A DNA stretch of 64,000 nt from Blasia pusilla (lineage: Eukaryota > Marchantiophyta > Marchantiopsida > Blasiales), in the NCBI GenBank assembly GCA_050084515.1, contig CM114271.1:5890001-5954000 (forward strand), in the 5' to 3' direction. The notes beneath the pieces are model-generated. The model saw only the letters and a list, made by a program, of their open reading frames with translations, made no database searches and had not been told where the DNA came from. Within the stretch, counting starts at the first letter, position 1. Every line of letters begins with the position of its first letter. The translations under genes were made by a program, and so were the position numbers. Shown in pieces: positions 25,501 to 36,400 of the stretch.

Positions 25501-26250
25501 ATTGTTGTAGATCAGTGAAGTTTGTCAGCTTTTAACTTTTTCCTGCTTACATTGAATTGTGGACTACTCAAATCTTTGTTGGTTGAATGGTTGTAGCAGA
25601 TAGTGGAGGAGAATCTGGTCATGATGGTACCACAATCTGAAGTTCGTATCACTCGATGGCCTTTCTTTGTCTTTTTAGGTGGCGCAATGTGCTGTCTACT
25701 GCTTAGTAGCACATATCACCTGTTGAACTGCCATTCTCAACGTCTTCACACCATTTTACACCGCTTAGACCATGCGGGAATTGCTGTACTGATTGCTGCT
25801 TCCTTTTACCCTCCAGTCTACTACTCTTTCTTATGTAACCCTGTTTTGAGGAGAGTGTACCTGAGTGGCATCACATTGATAGGTGTGATGACAATTTTGT
25901 TTTCATCACTGCCAGTCTTTCGAACACCAGGATTCCGGAAGTATAGAGCTATGTCGTTCTTTACTATGGGAATTTCTGGTGTGATTCCTGGCGCCCACAG
26001 GATGATCATGTACTGGGATGAACCTGTTGCATTTGCCCCCCTGGTTTACGAAATTGCAATGGGTAGTCTATATGGACTGGGTGCTTTGTTGTATGCCACT
26101 CGGATCCCAGAGCGATGGAAACCTGGTCGGTTTGATATTGTTGGTCACAGTCACCAACTCTTCCATGTTTTGGTTGTCATTGCTGCTCTGGCTCACTACA
26201 AAGCAGGCCTCATAGACCTGCAGTGGCGTGATGCACATGGTTGTCCTTAG
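22513..26250 (+). CDS. HHP4: Heptahelical transmembrane protein (HHP4/HHP5 type, PAQR/ADIPOR-like), three exons
   Basis: Seven-pass membrane protein of the progestin/adiponectin receptor-like superfamily. In plants the HHP group is linked to hormone and stress responses; the ligand and activity are uncertain. Exons: 22513-22787, 25159-25276, 25600-26250, phases 2 then 0, giving 347 residues. The cytosolic N-terminus leads into YNDLPPHLKSNEYILEYYR and IHNETLNIWTHLLGF, the conserved entry to helix 1. Exon 3 has RITRWPFFVFLGGAM, the helix with SSTYHLLNCHS, and the C-terminal IPERWKPGRFD...GHSHQLFHVLVV; the three histidines that bind zinc in this family are present. Exon 2 could instead run to the strong donor at 25470 and join 25604 in frame, giving 410 residues. 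That adds about 63 residues to the loop after helix 1 and would match the longer loop of Arabidopsis HHP4. Both donors read GTAAGT. Intron 1 (2.37 kb) holds a LINE relic. The start is the first ATG after an in-frame stop. Confidence 0.88.
23430..24240 (+). mobile_element. LINE relic (reverse transcriptase C-terminal part) in HHP4 intron 1
   Basis: A broken plus-strand frame contains LFEAEVVPATLCGSEIWNPL, which resembles the end of LINE reverse transcriptases (the YGxEIW element). A shifted frame then has LAEFRGMQMETHAFKRLLGF and a VRNWSHIF segment, as in the region after the RT of some plant LINEs. Frames shift repeatedly, so the copy is dead. It is sense to the host gene. Confidence 0.55.
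24021..24071 (+). repeat. 21-bp tandem duplication in HHP4 intron 1
   Basis: Units 24021-24041 and 24042-24062 differ at one base (GATGTGAGGCTC versus GATGTGGGGCTC...AGAAAC), and a partial third unit follows to 24071. Confidence 0.85.
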
Positions 26251-26499
26251 GCATTCGCACTAGAGGTGAGTAGACCTGTTCCAAATGTCTACCCTTCCTT
26301 GTGTTTACTGATGCAACTTCTTGAACCCATCATTCTATATCCTTTTCGAGTGAAGATTCTTAAAGGAGGTTATTTGTTTCAATACTCACAGGGTGCGTCT
26401 GCAGGGCTTTGTAAAGATGAGTTGTACTTTGCCCTTCAGAAATTTACTTTTGATGAATTGTATATATTCAAGTGATCCTAAATCAAGGATGGCTCAAAA

Positions 26500-26505
26500 A
26501 ATAAA
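26500..26505 (+). promoter_or_regulatory. Candidate poly(A) signal of the HHP4-like gene
   Basis: AATAAA lies about 250 bases after the stop codon, an ordinary 3' UTR length for a plant gene. Use is inferred. Confidence 0.4.
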
Positions 26506-26509
26506 GGAT

Positions 26510-29500
26510 AGACAAGGCACTTACACATGGTACAGAAATTGACATTTCAATATGAGAATGAAAGATTTGGCCTTTGGTGTAGAGATTGTTCAGGTGGTGG
26601 AGGTGAGTTCCGGACCCAAAGCTTGAGGTTATAAATTTAGAGACAGAGCGACCACTCATCTCAGCATTCTGGAAAGTAACCGTGTGGCATCCATTAGTCT
26701 TCATTTGGGTTTGAAAAGCAGGCAAATGTTTAACTTGTAATCTGGGCTTGGAGCATCAGGAGTGATATTAACAGTCCTTGAGGAATATGATATGAAGCCC
26801 TTGCCCAATTAATCTTTCAATATCTTACCACTCTTTCGTGGGGCCTACATCTTACAATTGCTTCCACAGGTTGCCAAGATATCCTAATGCGGCAACCCTC
26901 TAGCACTAAACTGAACAGTTGTCTCAAAACCTTCATAGCCTTAGCTAGTAAGCAGGTTACGGTTCTCATGAATTAATCAGTATCACGAACAGGAAAATTT
27001 CATCACATGAAAGTTGGATGGAGGCAGAAAAGTGTGTTTCCTTTGTTTTTGAAAAAACAACTCATCCTCATCCCCACGTTTCTTACTTATAAAAAGTAAC
27101 AAATTTTTTATATTTCCATCCTTCACCCTTCTAATTGTTAACTTGTAAATCCTGTTATAATTCACAAATCCCCCATCCCTTTCACTTCCTTAACTTGAGA
27201 GAAAAAGTTTGCTCCCTCCCTCTCTTAGCCATCCATTCCTCTGCTTCACAAGTGATCTTTAAAGTAGGATAAAAAAATTTCATCTCATTTTAACATTGTT
27301 ATGTGTCACTAATAATTCAAAATATTGGTTACATTATCTTCCTGTTACACAGTCACTTGATAGTGTTCTTAAACCCCTGCTTTACTTCCACCATTACGTT
27401 TTCAAAACAGATATAGTCACACGCGTCCCATCCACACTTCCTTTTGGATAAAATAATGCCTCTTTATTTATTTACTTATTTATATGTTTATATATATATA
27501 TTAATGGGCGGCGTTTTATGTGAAATAAAACAATATAGTAGGATAGTAAGACAAAATAGCAACCTGTTGAATTTTGTCTTCATTCACATTAAATGGGTAT
27601 CAAAACTATTAGGATAATTAAGAAAAGAGTAAATAATTCTTTTCTCTAAGTTCACATTTTAGGAGAAAGAAAAATTAAGCTTAATTGGAGAAGAAGTAGA
27701 TATTATTTGAATTTTTTCAAGGGAGTGGGCAATCATTGAAATTTTGATTGAGGAGTGGAATTATTTAGAAAATTGTTGGTACTCTTCTAAAATATAAGAC
27801 AATAGAAATTATATTTAAATTCTAAAATAAAACATACCATAAAATTTTTAATAATTATTTTAGTTAAAATTTGACATCTTGGAAAGGAAAATAAATTTGA
27901 ATGAAAAAAGGAAATAATATCATTAATTAAAATTAACTAATAATCTAGGTTGTGGATATTACTTTGGTGGGAAGAGTGAAAGGGAAAAAGTAGGTATTGT
28001 TTAAACTTTTATGAAACAGTGAAATTATTTAGGAGAATTGGGGGATATTTAAACTTTAGTTGAGGAGTAAAACTATTTTAAAAGTTTTCTTACTTTTTTA
28101 ATATGTAAGAAAGTAGAAATTATACTTAGATTTTGAAATGAAAAATATTTTAAAAAAATATTTAAATTATTAAAAAAGTTATCTCAATTATTTAAAAAAA
28201 TTCGTGCGCTAACTAATCTTTAATAATTGTGGTATGTTATGTATGTTATCTTGAATAATTGTAGCTTCAAAATTCAAATTTAGAATTCTAATTGCATTTG
28301 GTTCCATATGAAATGCACCTTAAGGCTCTTAAAAGCGGATCTCATACAATAAAACTAGAATGAGATCATCCCATGAAACATTTCTTCCTTATCTCTCCTC
28401 CCTATTGAAAATTAAGTCTTCGATCCCATTCACTTCAAATGGGGTCTTCTCTTGCATAAAGCTTAAATTTTTCTTATTCCCATCTTTACTCGCAATTTAA
28501 TCTTATCTCCTCTTCGCATATTTTGGAAGTAAAACACTTTTTTTGGATTAATTATTTTCATATAGGTTAACCTTGTTGAAAATGACGTTTGTGAATCCTT
28601 CCTTTCTTTAAATTTTTTTTTTGTTCTTTCTTTCCCTACTTAGAAAAAATTAAACCCTTCTTGATTTATTATATAAGGAGCCTAATATACATGGACATTA
28701 GAAGGGAGTTTCCAATGGATTCAAATCAAATTATAGTATAAATGATCCAAAAATTTTAATGCTATTTTTTTCATTGACAAATCAAATCATATTTATGTTA
28801 ATATAAATTCTTATTGGTATTAGGTCCAAAATATCCCATCATTGAAGGTTTTTATCCAATTAGATTTATTTTCATTTAAAAGAAGATACCAAATATATTT
28901 TTTAGATATCTAAAGTAAAAATGACTTGTAAACCCTTAGCCATGATGTCAAACTTTTTTTCTTAAATCTTCTATTTTAAAACCTGATCTTAAACGTTTTA
29001 TTTTTAATTTTTACGAATTTTATTTTATTTTATTTATCCATTTTTTGGGAGGGGTTAATGAATGTAAAAAAATTCTTGGAATTTTTTTTCCAAAAATATT
29101 TTTAAATATTTTTAAAAATTAATCATATATTTTTACTAAGTTTTATTTTAAAAATTTTCTTATTAAATCTTATAATTCTCCGTCAATTTGGAGGATTTCA
29201 TTAATATTTTTGAATGGAATCAAATTTCGTGCATCACAACGTCATCTATGATATTATTTGTGCTAGGGGTTAAAAAAAATCAAGATGCTCTATGAATATC
29301 ATGTGTCTATTTTCCCTTACACTAAAATTAGCCCATCTGATTTTATAAAATAAAAAAGTACTTCTTGAATTTTTTTATGAACATAGTCTTTTTTTCTGAA
29401 TATTTTTTCATTAAAATAATGTTTAAAATATGGAATTTTGATCCCCTTGTGTTGCTAATCTTGCAAAGTTTTTGGTTGAGTAATACTCATTATTATCAAA

Positions 29501-32200
29501 ATACTTACACATGAGTCTTATACAATGCATAGTATTTTTAGAGGATGACTTTAGAGAATAAACATTCCCCCTTCCAGCACTAATCTTCTTAATTTCCTAG
29601 ATCTTCTCTAAGATAGAGCACGCATTTAAATTTTGATTTTGAAAGAATTCATATAATGATGAGGCTCTATGTCATAGTGTGTATGTGCCCTTCTAAGCAT
29701 CATCCAAGTTGGAAAGAAAGAGTGTGGAAATGACTCGGTCAAATCAAAAGCTATACCATTCCGAAGAACCGTAGAAAGCATCCATAGAATGTTGTGATTC
29801 CTTAAGTTAGGTATGTGATTAACTTGCAAGTCCTCATACTCACATAAGAAAAGTAAATTTGTGAGTTAAACTCACAAATTGTTCGTAGTTTTTTTTTTTG
29901 CTTTAATTTTTTGAATGCTCTGTGGCTCCCATCACTCACGAAAACTTCATACTCAAAAAATGCTCACAAAAATTTCCACATGATCGTAACATACTCGTAC
30001 AACTGCGACTCGCTGAAAATTACCCGTAGTACACTTGCAAGTAGTAGTTGAAGCCAAAATATGGCTCAGAAAACTACGTTTGGAACCCCCCAATCCCTAG
30101 TAGCGAAAGAAAGGTGGCGAGCCTTGAGATTAGTCCTAGTTGAGGGTAAGGGGCTTGGGAGTAAGGATTAGTCAAGACAATATTTGGACCCATTCAGTAT
30201 ATGACTCGACAGGAGATTGTTGTGAGAGTCCAGCTAGAGCATGCGACGGATAGTGCTATGGTGCGCACACGTGCGATTACGACACCAGTTGAATCGTACG
30301 ATGTGTTGGTGGGGAGTACAGTGCTATATCCCCTAGGATTCATCCTTGACTTCTGGGATTAGAATGGTCATAAAGATTGAATGTTGACAAGACCAAACAT
30401 TGGACGTTAAGGCATGTGTCAAAATGGGCAGTTAATCATGAGACACATAAAACATGAGGCACAAGGCCAATGTGAACTTCTGTGAACATATGTGAGATCC
30501 ATCTAAGTCATCTTGGGATTCAACTAGCCAAAAGTAGATCGAGTTAGGAATCCTTATCCACGTTTGGGTTGAGGGTCAAAAGCAGTGTCTTGAAATAAAT
30601 ACTTGAGGATGGAGAGGGGAATAGAAAGATCCATAAGTACCTATAGGGGGAGACACTCTCCCTCCCTACTCGCTCACTACTTTGATTCAGTATTTGATAT
30701 TTTGTGTTTCAATCAAGCATTAAGTCATGCTATGATCCTTTCTCATTTATGTATATGATTAGTTTTATGGCCATGCGACAATCTAGGCTAGAGGGATCCT
30801 CTCAATGCCCCTTGAAAGGATCCATCCATCTTCATCCATGTAGTCCTTGTCCATATGTTCCTTCCTCCTCTATTGGAGCCTTTAGGAGGAATGAAGAGGG
30901 TTAGAGAAATTCCATTCTTCCTCTCGTACTTAAACTTTATCCCTCATCTCTCCCACTAAATTTACCTTTAGAAAATATTCCCTCTTTATTCATTCCTTTA
31001 AGAATTAATCTTTCTCTCTTCTTCATCCTTATTGAAATTCAACTTGCCTTTGAAAATCAAACATGAAAAAAAATCCTACGAAACTCTCTTTTGTTGAAAA
31101 CTTTTAATCCTTTTCTCTTCTTCGAATTACTCCAAAAATTCAAAATTCTTATGTCTTATATTAAGTTATATGTTTTTCAAATTTATCCATTTCTCTCATC
31201 CCCTCAATTTTTAAAAGAATATCTTTCATCTTTACAAATTTAAAAAAAAAGAAAAAATGGTGAAAAAAGCTCTTATAATTAAATGATTTATTCTCTCTTC
31301 CATTCCAAAGAAAAGAAACCCCTTTTTATGAATTATTTAAGAATTCTAGGTAGGAAAGAAATAATTTGAATAAATTCGAATAGTGTGCCCCTGCAACAAT
31401 GAGGACTAAATTGAAATGAATATTATGATTAATATAATTAATTTGTTTTCATCTACAAATAAAGAATACATTTAAATTATCAAATTTTTATTTATGATAG
31501 ATTAATGGCCTTGAAAACCAATGTGAAAGCATGTGAAGTCTTTTGAGTTATATGGTACATATATTGTGAAAGTATGAGTTGTACCATATACTTAGTTAAA
31601 AATAGAATGAGAAGAGGGTTTTTGTAATTAAATTAATTAAAAAAAGTAGAATTTTATTTTATAGTTTTTACCAATCTTCATGAAAATTTCCTCCCTCTCC
31701 CTCATGCTCATTATCTCTCTCCATTTTAAAAATTAGAACTAGTTTTTTCAAGGTTTAGGTAGAAAAAAGATATATTTTCTAAATTTCTTAATTAGATAAT
31801 TTTTTGAGAAAAAATTGAGAAAAATAGTAAGAGAATGGTGGGATAAGAATTATTATTTAAATTGATGAACAAATTTTCTCTAATTAATAATTTTTTTCAA
31901 GTTTGATAGGTAAAAAATTTGATTTAAAAGAATGATTTTATTTTTATTAATGAAAAGAAAATGATCAATTAATCTCAATTAACTAAGTTGATTAAAAAAG
32001 AAATTATAATTTTATTATCATTAATCTATATTTTTATTGGAGAATGCTCCAAACTCCTCTCAATTGGCCCAAGACTCGAATTACTTTGAAATTAATTTAA
32101 AATACATTAAAAGTTTTTAGAAATTAATTATGAGAAATAATTTAAATATATATGTGACTTACACTAATATTTACCATAAAAACAATTTCGATCAATAATT
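26510..32200. other. Long AT-rich gene-poor tract
   Basis: About 5.7 kb of strongly AT-rich DNA (28-32 kb especially) has no frame above 70 codons and no recognisable protein. The only sign of a mobile element is a probable LTR scrap near 30.55 kb (listed separately). It is probably old, decayed repeat DNA. Confidence 0.6.
30545..30670 (-). mobile_element. Probable scrap of the 1-kb LTR family
   Basis: GTTTGGGTTGAGGGTCAAAA and the bases that follow match about 26 of 30 positions of the inverted LTR at 19.7 kb (GTTGGGTTGAGGGCCAAAAG), and weaker similarity continues to the purine-rich stretch near 30650. Ends are missing. Confidence 0.4.
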
Positions 32201-33499
32201 AATTAATAATTAAGTTTCTACCGGTGATTTCATCTCAATCTTCGTATCCCCGGGAAAGGTGAAAGTTTGAAATCGAAAGACAGCAATGGCGTTTGAAAGT
32301 ATTCTGCGCGAAAAGAGTGTCCTGCCCTTCTCATCACCCTTCGCGTGATGATGAGTAGATTTTGCTTCCTGAAGTAGAAATGATCGATGTCGCATCGGCG
32401 AAGAGGTAGGGCGGACGTGATCCACAAGACGAGAAATTGGAGCGACTCCAGCTCCGTGAAGCCCACGGTGCTCTGGACGTTATGATTTAAACTCACACAT
32501 TTTGATGTGAACGGCCTACTTTTACTGTATTTCGATCTGCATCTAGGTCAGGATCTCCACCTTTTTGCTGTTGGAATGAACGAGAACTATTGAATTAATG
32601 TCAAATATCTGCGCAATGCACCTTGTTCAGAACCGTTTTCGGCCAGACATGTACGTTTGCAATTCCGGGTTACTTAGAATGTTTAGACAGCGGTGAGTAC
32701 AGAGTGGCCACGATGGCACTACAATTAATTCAATTCACCTGAATATTGACAAATTGCGCGGGTTATTGCAGAGTGGAAGTTCCGTGCTTTTGTGTTTCGA
32801 CGATTCTCTTGTCTTAAACCCCTGTAAAACCTCAATTGGCTGATGGCGGCCGAATGCGGGGCGGGGAATGTGCAAGGAGTAGGCATGGAAGGGAAAGTTT
32901 TCGTTCTCGACGGTAAGGATTAGTCCAGTAGCATGAGTTTCAAGGAAGAGAGGGTTCAGGGCAGGGGTTTCTGCTCAGCTGGAGTGATTATTTAGATTTG
33001 GATTTCTGGGCAATCATGCGGCATGTCATCGCCTGACAGCAGCAGACTCACATAATTTTTGTTGAGAGATAGCTCTTTCTTGTTCTTGTCATCACGTCGG
33101 TTCGAGTTGTTGTGACTATTTAAGGAAGCGATGTTAGTCTTCGGAACGCTTGGGTATTGATGAATTTTTACTATCGTCAATTAGGTCAGGCTGCGAGAGT
33201 GCACTCTGCGAGCTTTTGCTACTGGATTTGGTTTTCTTTCATGGATTGTTCTGTCGTTTCCTCCCGAATTGTGATGTCTGATCGTGCAGGCAGGGGCGTG
33301 AGATCACCTGAAAATTTCTTTTCAATTTTGCATTTGCGTCTCGAGAGATATAAAGCAAGTATTGGCAAATGATGAGAACACTTCAGCTGATGGTTCACGA
33401 AGTTGTGCGTGCGCATGTGCAGGACGATGGTGACCGGTGGTGGAAAGCTCTAAGCTAGCGCTTGCTTGGGCCATGGAAATGGTGTAGACGTTTTCTACT
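32201..33499 (+). other. 5' region of the 33.5-kb gene, with a possible upstream exon
   Basis: Composition becomes gene-like here. A good start context, TGATGGCGGCC at 32841, opens a frame (MAAECGAGNVQGVGMEGKVF, then a few residues) that runs to a donor GTAAGG at 32913. I could not join this exon in phase to the frame at 33500, so it may be an untranslated or alternative first exon, or a separate small gene. Confidence 0.3.
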
Positions 33500-36400
33500 G
33501 TGAATGGCATGGCCCATCGTGGAGTGGGTGAAGATGTACTGCGTGAACGAGGCACATCTCGACGTTTTTTGGATTCCCAAGAGCGTGAAGTAGATGCCTT
33601 CCAGTTACATGAAAAGATCGCTTTGCCGGTTGCGGAGAAGATGTTGGATGTGCTGGCTGAAAGAAAGTCACCCAGAGGATTCAATGCTCCTGGCTTTGTC
33701 AAGGACTGCTTTGAGGAAACTTTCGGCAAGCATTTGAATCACATAAGTGCTGCAAGTGAAGAATCGAAGAGTGTCCCAGAGTTTTCTGTAGTTGATGTCG
33801 CTGTAGGGTTGTTGAGCTATAATGTACCAATGGTGAGTGGTGTACTTTCTTTGCCTAGTCTAAGTATGGTTCCCACTCAATAATTAGTCATTTGTTTCTG
33901 TTCTCTTAACATCATGGGAATATTCATATTGAATTCCACTTTCGCTGGTCGGTATTTTGTTCATTCAATGACTGCTTTAATTCATGTCATGCTTCAGAAA
34001 ATCAAAAGGCCCCTCAAAGTAGACATATGGTTAATCTAGTCTTCTGCTTCTGTGGTAGCAGATCAGCGACATCAAGAAAGGGTATCTTGTGGACATGCTT
34101 ACCTCTTTGGTCCAATCAAACGTATCATGTGGTTCCCATCATATGTCATCATGGGAGTGTCCGTCTCCACATGAAAGATCAAAGTTTTTCCAAGGGCACA
34201 AGATGTTTCACGGACACTTGTGTGGTCGGCAGATTACAACGAACAATTTACTTCAAATTGTTGAAAGTTGTAAGGCTTTTTTTGTCAGTGCGGAGGACAA
34301 TGGTCAGTTCTCTATGGAAAAACTGTTGTGGAGCTATCTAGAAACTTATACTCGATGTTCTTGATCTCCTTGTCTCTGTCCAAGAAACAAATGAACGATT
34401 GGACTGTACAATTCGTGAAGCTCATGGGTAAAGGGAGATGCCAAGAATCTGAGAGAGGTGCTTATTCACTGGTGATGAGTTACCGCATAGTTGCAGCTTG
34501 GATGTAGTGTAAAACATTTCATCTCTGTTCAGTTGGTGATCAAAAGAGTTGGGTAACTCATTCGTTACACATTCATGTTGGATTTCCAGGGTGTTAACGG
34601 CATAGATTGGTTTGGGGTGAACAGGGACACAAGTGCTGGAGGTTGTTGATTCACTTGTGAAGGTTGCGACTGGTACCTGCTTATTCACTCCGCGTTCAAA
34701 ATTCTCTAAAAGTGTCTTCAATAAGACAATTTATGGTATTGAAGGTCAAATTAGGAAAGATCCAGCCTGGGCTCTCCAAAGTGTGATAGACTATGCTATA
34801 AGCAAAAAGGATGCAATCTACTCCAAATTACGGCCATTTAGCAGGTGTGTTCCCTCTTGACATTCTCTTGTAAGAGACACAAACGGCATTTGGTGATATT
34901 CCAGTCTGATTTCCTGTGAACAGTAGAAGAGTGTTGGTCAAAATTAATGTTGAGGGCTCTTCTGATCAGGACATTGAGAATTGTAATCTCCTTAAAGTGC
35001 AGCTACTGATGAATTGCAGGTTTGTGTTCTCTCTCTCTCTGTCTCTCTCTCTCTCTATCCTAAAGAGGTGATTGGGAAAACCTGGACCCAAAATAGACCC
35101 GTAAAGCAGGCCGAATCTTGGACGAAAAAGGTTCAAGAGATTGTGCAAGCATCCAAGCTCCCAGCAGGGCCTGAACTGTGGGAGCAAGATGAGAAAGCAT
35201 TCGTGGATACTATAACCAAGTAGTGGGCATACGCTCACAGCAGAACAGCATGGAGGAAGCCATGAAAATCTCTGACCTCTCTTTTGACGGTATATCCCGA
35301 GAAGGCAGAACTGAATAACTATTTGCGGGGAACCCCTTGCTTGGGAACCCGGCTCAAGTTCAAGTTCAGAACAGGAGCAATCCCCTTGAACCATAAGAAA
35401 AGCAGGATGGGAACACAACTAAACTCTTGCGCCTTGTGTGACGATGGGGATGAAACCTCTAGTCATTACTTGGTCTCCTGCACAAAATTCACAACACACA
35501 GAGCAAGAGCATATGCTGATATTGTTAAGCTGGTAGCACCAGAATTGTTCAACACATTCAGTAGCCTGGATTTATTGCCCAAAGCTGCTGCACTCGTAAG
35601 TGATGTCTATTGGGGATCCCAATCAGGTAAAGTAGATGGTGTGGTGAAGATTTCCTTGGTTGACACTTGGAAGCTCCACACAAACACGTTGTTTGGTCAG
35701 CACTCACACTATATGAGAGTGTCTCCCTCCTCTCATGTGGTACCTTCTTCACTTGCTTCTCTCTCTACACCCATCCCAGTCTCAAGCACCGTCCAACCAG
35801 GGCGTGGGGTCCATGGTCGCAAGGCTACGACAGGCACTACTTAATGAGTACAGTCTCTCTCCTACCCTCTCGTCCTTCAATGTTCACTCCCGAGAAAATG
35901 CAAACATTTTGCCCAAAGCTGCACTGGGAAGCAATGCCTATTGGGAATCCCAATCAGGTAAAGTAGATGGTGTGGTGAAAGGTTTCGTGGTTGACACTTG
36001 GAAGCCCCGCACCAACACGTTGTTTGGTCAGCACTCACACTATATGAGAGTGTCTCCCTCCTCTCGTCTGGTACTTTCTTCACTTCTTCCTCTTTCTACA
36101 CCCATCCCAGTCTCAAGCACAGTCCAACCAGGGTGCGGGGTCTATGGTCGCAAGGTTACGACAGACACTACTTAAAGAGTACAGTCTCTTCCTTCAACCA
36201 TCGTCTCATGATGTGCTTTCGTTGCTTCTTCCTCCCACTGCACCCTTACCAGCCCCTAGCACCGTCCAACCACAGCACGGAGTTCATAGTTGGAATGGTA
36301 TGATAGGCACTACTTAAATGAATTTTCTCTCTCTCTAACCGATCAGGTAAGGTAGATAGAGTTTCTTGGCTGATATGTGGACGCTCCGCACCAACACTCC

